Assembly: GCF_003086295.3 (NCBI RefSeq)
Contig: NC_092039.1
Span: 66,049,649-66,113,648, forward strand
DNA length: 64,000 nucleotides
Source of the DNA: Arachis hypogaea
Taxonomy: Eukaryota; Streptophyta; Magnoliopsida; Fabales; Fabaceae
Reading direction: 5' to 3'
Part shown: positions 57,530 through 64,000 of the stretch, piece by piece
Layout of the letters: each line of letters begins with the position of its first letter
How positions within the stretch are numbered: position 1 is the stretch's first letter
Translations under genes and position numbers: made by a program
Notes under the pieces: model-generated
The model's input: only the letters and a program-made list of their open reading frames with translations
Database searches by the model: none
Told to the model about the DNA's origin: nothing

Positions 57530-59589
57530 TGTAATACACTGTCCTTCAAAGTCTTAAGACATAATTCAATGAGGATTTGATGCTATGACATAAGTCTGAG
57601 ATATAAATGCTTATGAATAGAAAGAAATATTAAACTAGAAGCCTATAAAGGGATTTAAACCCCAGATAAGAAAATAATTCACCAATCGTTCACACTCGAT
57701 ATAATACATAAACGTGTTGAAAAAGCGGATAATTAAAAGCTTGTAAAAAAAATAAGGGTAAAGAGACATACATAAGTATATATAAACATTTACTAGTCTC
57801 GTCCTACGAAGATTAAGCTGGCTAGAGATATAACAGTAAAACAATTTGATATGCATAACCTATCTCACTAAAAATAAATCATAAGCCTCTAAAGGCAAGT
57901 CTTTAAAATAAATACATTATATAATTTTTTCCAAAAAGAAGAGAATATCTAAAACCAAAATAGAAACAAAAGTCTTCTTCGTCATCTTCTAGATAAAACT
58001 TCCACTCATTGAGGAGCGTTGGGACCTGCATAGGAGAAGTCTGAAAAGGAGTAAAATGGAATCGCGAATCGAAAATGCTCTCGTATTAATAAAAGAAAGA
58101 TAAAGCGCGTTCGAAAGCGATATGAAGAAAAGTATTAAGAATGAATAGGATAAAGACAGGTTATATATATACATATATATCAGCACAAGTAAATAGCTAC
58201 TAGTTACGATCTGCGAAGTTTAGGCCAGCTAGGGTTATAATAATAAAATCAGTTTGACAACAGAGTTTTCCTATCTCTCTCAAAATATACATCAAGGCCT
58301 CTATAGACAAATTTCAAATGAAATAAATACATACATATAAGATTTTCAAAATAAATACAGAGAGATTCTAAACAAAATATAGATAGAGTCCAATAATCTT
58401 CGCCATTTCTCAGATGAATCTCAACTCACTGCTGAGCACCTGGACTTGCATATGAAAAGCAAGAGATATATATGGAATAAAAACTCTCGACCCATGGGAT
58501 CTTAGTATGGTAAAAGTGCCAAATAGAATCTGCATAAGGCAATACGGACTTACTAAGCAATCTTAATTCTGCACACATCATTATATCCATCCTAAGTCTC
58601 TATAATCCATAACTTGGCAACTATCATAAGAGGATTCTAGGTCTAAGTCAACAATTCTCAGCCTTTCTCAACTCTAACAGAAAATAGAACCAGAACTATC
58701 CCTCAGCGTCAACCGACTCTAACATGAGGGGGTCTCTCAGATAAGCAAACATAAACAATGCAAACAAGGAATATACAAGTAGATTAAAGAAAGGCAAGTA
58801 TCATTTAGTCATGTAACATATTCAATTAGGCAAACAAATACAATTAGGAAAACCCAAACAAATCAAACATATGCAAATGATGTATACCTACCCTATGACC
58901 GATGAGTCTCATCTATTAGTTATCAAGCTAACCCACATGTCCAGTAGCGAACCCTAGATAATCCCTAAACGCATATCCCTAAGAGTCTATGCATATATAT
59001 AATCATTCATCAATCAAATATCATCTCACTGGGGGAATCTAGGGAGTTTAAGTTCCCGGTCATAACTTGCGTCAAAGGGTCAATATAATCTCAAATCTCA
59101 ACTTAGAACAAGTGGACCCGACCCAGTACATCTACCTAAGGAAATAGAAAACTCAATAATTTCTCAAATCTCATATCATTCTTGACCGGGAGCAAGTGGG
59201 GGTGAACCACTACGTCTATCCTAGGAGACTCAGACCAAATCCAAAGCAAGTGGATTAATGCCACTGCATCTACCCAGGTAAGTATATCACAATCAAAATA
59301 ATGTTCAACATCAATTTCATTACCATTTCATTATCAATATCATTAAAAATCTCCTCTTCAATCTCTTCTCAATTCATATTCAATCTTACTTAATCCCATT
59401 CATCCTCTTCATACTTTACTTCATACTTTGTTCCTCTCTTTCTAATTCATCAACTCATCTATTTAATTCTCAATTCTATCTCTTTTATCCTTAAGTACAC
59501 TAGCTCTAGACTCTTACCGGAATTTATAAAGGTTTAGAAGGCTCGAGGTATAGCTGAGAGCTTGAAAATTCACTTATCGAAAAAACAGG

Positions 59590-59840
59590 GTGGTCACACA
59601 CGCATCCAGATGCTCACGTACGCATGAGTGTAAATTTGACAAAGTCGCGTATGCGGACAACCTTCGCATATGCGGAAGGTTTGGGCAGTGGGGTTAGCTC
59701 GTGTACGCATGACTTCCATCGCATATTTATGAGCGTCATTTGGACAAACTCGCATATGCAGCCCATGTTCGCGTACGCATGGGTTGGCAGAGGCCAACTC
59801 CCATTTACGCACAATAGTGCTCGTGTACGCATGCCATACC
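59590..59840. repeat. GCGTACGCAT / CGCATATGCG palindrome words in Tekay-like LTR
   Basis: About ten related words (CTCGTGTACGCATG, TTCGCATATGCGGAAG, CGCGTACGCATGGG) at 20-30 bp spacing in an otherwise AT-rich LTR. Similar in style to the arrays in C, D, S and the FIDEL-like LTRs. Confidence 0.7.
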
Positions 59841-60367
59841 AGAACTTGAAAAAGCTTATATGTTATAAAAAAAATAGTTTTTTAGCTCAAATTTCAAATC
59901 TTAATATCTTTTTCCACAAAATTCATTTTTCAACTATTCTTGAACCGTTGAAAAGATGAATAAATGAATTTTCATAAAAATCTAGTGTTGTAAAATTTCT
60001 AACTCCGAGGACTTAGATACGGCCTGCCAATGTTGGCAAAAATCTGTTTTTATCAAAAACAGCTTTCACCAATTTTTCTAAAAGTTCACAAACCATAGCC
60101 CTTTTCACTCAATAAATTTATCTCAGACCAACCCAATTCAATTATTCACACTCAACCAAAACTCAAACCCACTTCATATACACATTTCAGTTTAAATTCA
60201 TCATTTCAACACCTCAAAATCTCTCATTTTTAACTATTCAATCAATCATTCCTATTTCCACACATTCAATACTAAAATTTTCATTCAATCTAATGCATCA
60301 TCACACAATTCAATCACCACTTAACATTCTTACCTTTCTTTGTTCTCTGGCAAAAAATTCATCGATT

Positions 60368-60369
<2 letters not shown>

Positions 60370-60437
<68 letters not shown>
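60370..60437. repeat. (TA)n microsatellite
   Basis: About 34 uninterrupted TA units. It generates an artefactual Ile/Tyr ORF. Confidence 0.95.
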
Positions 60438-60439
<2 letters not shown>

Positions 60440-61568
60440 CTCATAAAAACATAACTCGCTATTCAACATCAATATGCATAATTACACAATTCTCATCCAA
60501 ACAATCAATTTCAATAATATCTCAACTACACATATCAATTTCAACCAAAATATGCAATTCAAACCTAATCCTAGGGACATATAGACTAGAATTTCATACT
60601 ACATTATACGATATTTAAATAAAAGTAAAACCATACCTCTTGGATGTCAAAACTAAACTCTTCACTTGTGAATCTCCACTCCAAGGCTAACACAAAAGCT
60701 TCTCAAGCTAATTGCAATTTCCTAAGGTGTACTCAAAATCATCGAACACTCTAATCTACAGAATTTCACATATATATCAACCTAAAGTTCATGAAACTTC
60801 ATAAATTACAATGGTTTAAGGATCTCTTATCTTAAGCCATGAAATGGTTGATAAAACTCACCAATAGCTCATACTAGAACACCCCTAAACAACCAAAACC
60901 ACAAGATTTCTCAATACCTAAAGCTTAAATTCGAAGTTATCATGAATTGAGAAAAATGGGGTATGAAAAGTCGATATTCCTATCAATATTTTTGGATAGA
61001 CTTGTAGAAGATGAGAAAGGCTTTGCATGGCTGCAAACGGTGCGACAACCAGAGCACCGGAGAGAAAGTTATGATGGATTTAGTGTTTACATGCTCTAAT
61101 TTCACTCTTTTTCTCCCTTCTCCTCTCATTTCAGCATCCAAATACAAATGAATGGGGTGGTGGTACTAAAATGGATTTAGTATGGGTATATATGTAGGGC
61201 TTGGACCTAACTTGGGCCCGGTTCACATATATGGCCAGTTTAGCCCAATTTTGGGCCAAAACCTTTAAGATTAGCGTTTTAATGTGTAGTTTAAACACTT
61301 TTACCTTTTGGAACTTGAATTTTAACTTTTTAATCTTTTTCACTCATAATTAATTTTCTCAGCTGCTATACCGAGTTGATCTCAACCAGTACTGTCGGTC
61401 AAATTTTCAGTAGGCATTTTTATGCGGAAAAATATGTTTTTCGACTTAGAAAAATCTACTGAGTCCAAATATCATCCTCAAATTTTCTAATTACAATTAC
61501 TAAACTTTTCAACCATTTGCATCCATATTTAATTAATTACTTAATTAAAGTTTGACTAGGTTTTACAA

Positions 61569-62108
61569 TATACGGTAACAGGAACTCTCTAAGCAATCTT
61601 AATCTTTAAAATCTCGTTAATCCAAGCCTAGGATTCTCACTAAACCATAAAATAGCAACATACCTAAGGGATTCAAATCTATCTATTTGTTCTCAGTTTT
61701 CTACAAACCTCTAATTACCATATTTGGAACAACTCTTAGCATCATTACTCCTAGCATAAGGGTTCTCTTAGTTATTCAAACACATATAAAACAATACAAA
61801 GAATACACAAATAGATTGAACAGATAGAGAAATTAGCTCGAATAGTATATAGATGCACTTATTCAACAAGGCAAGCCAAATATAAGATGGACACTCAATC
61901 ATTACACACAAATACAAATGATGCATATTTGTCCTATGGCCAATGAGCTCATCTATCGGCTATAAGTCAAAACCCGACATGTCCAATAGCGAACTCTGGA
62001 CAGTCCCTTAGTGCGTGCATCCCAAGAGGTATTCATGTTCGTCAATATCATGTATGACTCTCAAATTAATGCTAGGGAGTGTAAAACATGAGAAAAGTGA
62101 TAAATAAT
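61569..62108 (-). repeat. Second Tekay-like LTR fragment
   Basis: Diverged copy of about 58545-59040: shared 'ctaagcaatcttaa', 'cctatggccaatgagctcatctat' and 'gacatgtccaatagcgaact'. Same orientation as the long LTR beside it. Ends where the MULE TSD begins. Confidence 0.55.
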
Positions 62109-62117
62109 TAATAAATA

Positions 62118-63403
62118 GGAAAAATAGAAAAAAGTACACTCGAATTTTCACACGGAGTACAGATGTACTGCTAAATTTTTTAATGAGTCATTTGTACACA
62201 CTAAAATAAATCTCCGTTGTCAATTCTATCCTTCCGTGGCCTGAGTAATTATTTCGACAGTGGTGGAGGTCAGGTGGCACGGTATTGTGTGATGTGGCCA
62301 ATTTTGGGTGACACAGTGGAAAATAGAATTATTACATTATTAAATTTGTTGAAATAAATATAAAAAAAGGGAATAATGGAACCACTGTTCATCATTTTCC
62401 TTGTCCAATTCCTTCGAACCCTAAGAACCTTAACACAAGGTGGAAAAAAATTCTTCCTTCATTCTTTTCATTTTCCTCTATACACAGGATTGATATTCAT
62501 TTGATAAGTTGTGTTGTATGCATGCATTCAATGTCATTTGCGGACCTGCTCCTCTAGACTGCGACCCCTAAGAGCGAGTGCAATAGAAGCATGCTTACAA
62601 GATAAGCATGTAAGCTACTAGAATATGCAAGTGCACTTCTGGTTACCCAAATCAATAGTTACTAATGAAGTTCCAACCATGCACCTTGAAGTTGCCCATA
62701 TCGTTATGTAAATGCTACAGGAACCATTTCCAGTTAACCCTAGTTTCTGAATCCACCACAGCGGGTAGGCAATTGGAAAAATCTAGTTGTTCGCATCTTG
62801 ACCTATTGCAGTGAGTAGCTGTCCTCCATAGAATATTGTAAATGCTTCTTCCCCTTTGAATGTTGTACTTCCTCACGGATCCCTTAAACTCATCCTTGGT
62901 AGCAAAACTACATCCCAAACTCCAGAAGAACTTAGCCAAATGGTGCTGTTGGATTTTCCTGAGGCCACACACCTCGTTCACTGTCATAATCATCCTTATA
63001 ATCGAATGACATTGGACTATGTAAATCTTCATATTCGTACCGATAGTAGTGAGGGTCGGAGTCACTATCATCATCTGAATTAGAGGAATCAGGCTCCACA
63101 CTAGGAGCAAGGATCCTTGGTGCCTCATTCCTTCCTCCTTGCACAAACCTTTGACCAATAAAAATCTTTGAACAAATTTAATAATGTAATAATTCTATTT
63201 TCCACTGTGTCACCCCAAATTTGCCATATCACACAATACCGTGCCACCTGTCCTCCACCACCGCCGAAAAAATTACTCTGACCACAGAAGAGTAGAATTA
63301 ACAACGGAGTTTTATTTTGGTGTGTACAAATGACACATTAAAAAATTTAGCAGTACATCTGTACTCCGTGTGAAAATCTGGGTGTACTTTTATCTATTTT
63401 TCC
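62118..63403 (-). mobile_element. Internally deleted MULE with about 230-bp TIRs
   Basis: 1286 bp flanked by the perfect 9-bp duplication TAATAAATA (62109-62117, 63404-63412). TIRs of about 232 bp (62118-62350 and 63171-63403), starting GGAAAAATAGA, are about 90% identical by eye. The interior carries a fragment of MULE transposase on the minus strand. TSD length, TIR length and transposase type agree on Mutator. Confidence 0.93.
62640..63158 (-). pseudogene. MULE transposase fragment (N-terminal part fused to a piece of the core)
   Basis: N-terminal acidic region (SSNSDDDSDSDPHYY, EYEDLHSPMSFDYKDD) in one frame and, after a frame change, the MuDR-type DNA-binding segment FATKDEFKGSVRKYNIQRGR, as I recall from legume MULEs. 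After about 62830 it jumps to a later part (NWKWFL, then HLHNDMGNF.VHGWNF after a stop at 62715), as in the ETWTWFL region of the catalytic core. The zinc-binding and most catalytic parts are missing. Non-functional. Confidence 0.7.
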
Positions 63404-63412
63404 TAATAAATA

Positions 63413-64000
63413 AACTAAATGTGAGTATATAGGATTAAGAAATTAAAAAATTATAAATTGGAATTTTTTTTAGTGGAAAATTAAGTTAGAAAATAATATT
63501 GAGCAAAAAAAATATCTAATTGCGAAAAAGCACGTACTGTCGATAACAATGGGTGCACCGTCTTTAATTTTCCCCGTACTATGCATGAGAAAATTAATTA
63601 TAAGTGAATAAGATTAAGAATTTAGAATTTAGAATTTGGGAAGATAGAAATATTTAAAATACAAATTAAAACTCTAATCTTAAAGTTTTTGGCCCAAAGT
63701 TGGGTCAACGAGCTAAACCGAGTAACCGGGCCCAAGTGGGTCCAACCAAACATATATAATTCCTTTCACTTGGCCAATTACACACATTTTAGCCACATTT
63801 CTTAGAAAGAGAGAGGGAACAACGTGAAAGGGGAAGAGAAGGAACTCTAAGATTGATGAGCTAGAATTGAGTATGTGGCCACGTGTCGCTCTGGAGCTCA
63901 TAATTTTTGATCCGGAGCTCGATTGATGAGTGGTTTGTGGCCACGAGTCATTCTCCTCATCCTCTTTAATTCTATCTAAGCCTTGTCGTAAGGAAATCTA
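63413..64000 (+). repeat. Tekay-like LTR fragment in opposite orientation
   Basis: 63660-63790 read on the minus strand resembles 61190-61285 read on the plus strand (shared CTTGGGCCCGGTT and TTTGGGCCAAAA words, CTTTAAGATTAG). So it is an inverted copy relative to the long LTR. 63413-63650 is AT-rich with nothing recognised. No gene. Confidence 0.5.

Larger units (their letters stand above)
57530..61568 (-). repeat. Very long Tekay-like LTR (about 4 kb)
   Basis: On the minus strand it starts TGTAAAACCTAGTCAAAC at 61568 and runs left for about 4 kb of noncoding sequence. It has 'aagtgg...ccactgcatctacc' words (59110-59275) and a palindrome-word tract. 57770-58020 and 58160-58450 are diverged direct copies of each other (for example 'actagt...taagctggctag' against 'actagttacg...taggccagctag'), an internal duplication of about 390 bp spacing. 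The lower boundary is approximate. It could be a solo LTR or a fragment; no internal domain seen. Confidence 0.6.

Noticed and set aside
60340..60618. 92-codon ORF with Ile-Tyr run
   Set aside because: Product of the (TA)n microsatellite.

Overview
This is plant nuclear DNA, very probably from Arachis (peanut or a wild relative). It is AT-rich and has no intact host gene. It repeatedly carries the LTR beginning TGATGAGCGGATAATT that I recognise from abundant Arachis Ty3/gypsy elements (FIDEL-like); that naming comes from memory. The window looks like repeat-rich, probably pericentromeric, chromatin. Almost everything is transposon, and most coding sequence is broken.

Positions 1-51760 form one stack of nested insertions that target-site duplications (TSDs) let me unpick. 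The outermost element C is a plus-strand, Athila-type Ty3/gypsy element. It reads protease (6121-7064), reverse transcriptase/RNase H/integrase (9282-12109), an accessory ORF3 (30361-31840), then its 3' LTR (49301-about 51760). Into C went: element A (minus, 1-6120); a solo LTR S (7065-9281, TSD ATTGA); element B (13078-30277, TSD AGCAA/AGTAA); and element D (minus, 32409-48870, TSD AAGAG). B carries a miniature LTR element T in its 5' LTR (13845-15236, TSD GTGTG) and a large CACTA transposon in its leader (16624-28296). D carries element E (plus, 33691-42830) in its 3' LTR and element F (minus, 42831-46148) in its ORF. E and F now abut at a deletion junction.

Positions 51761-64000 hold older debris. 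There is a Tekay-like LTR end. A Plant Mobile Domain (PMD) pseudogene on the minus strand is interrupted by a Mutator-type MITE (53834-54397) and a solo LTR (54539-55078, TSD GCGTG). Two further MITE-like elements, a very long Tekay-like LTR (about 57530-61568) and an internally deleted MULE (62118-63403, perfect 9-bp TSD) follow.

The retroelements divide labour. A and C keep the remains of pol; E encodes only gag-protease plus ORF3; D and F keep only gag-like ORFs. E would have needed polymerase supplied by relatives such as A or C. The most interesting unexplained signals are three. First, a covarying hairpin with an (A/G)GGA loop followed by TAAGTTTGGTGT sits both before ORF3 and before the 3' LTR. 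Second, family-specific palindromic word arrays lie in U3 upstream of the TATA region of several LTR families. Third, ORF3 itself is retained in the env position in three elements.
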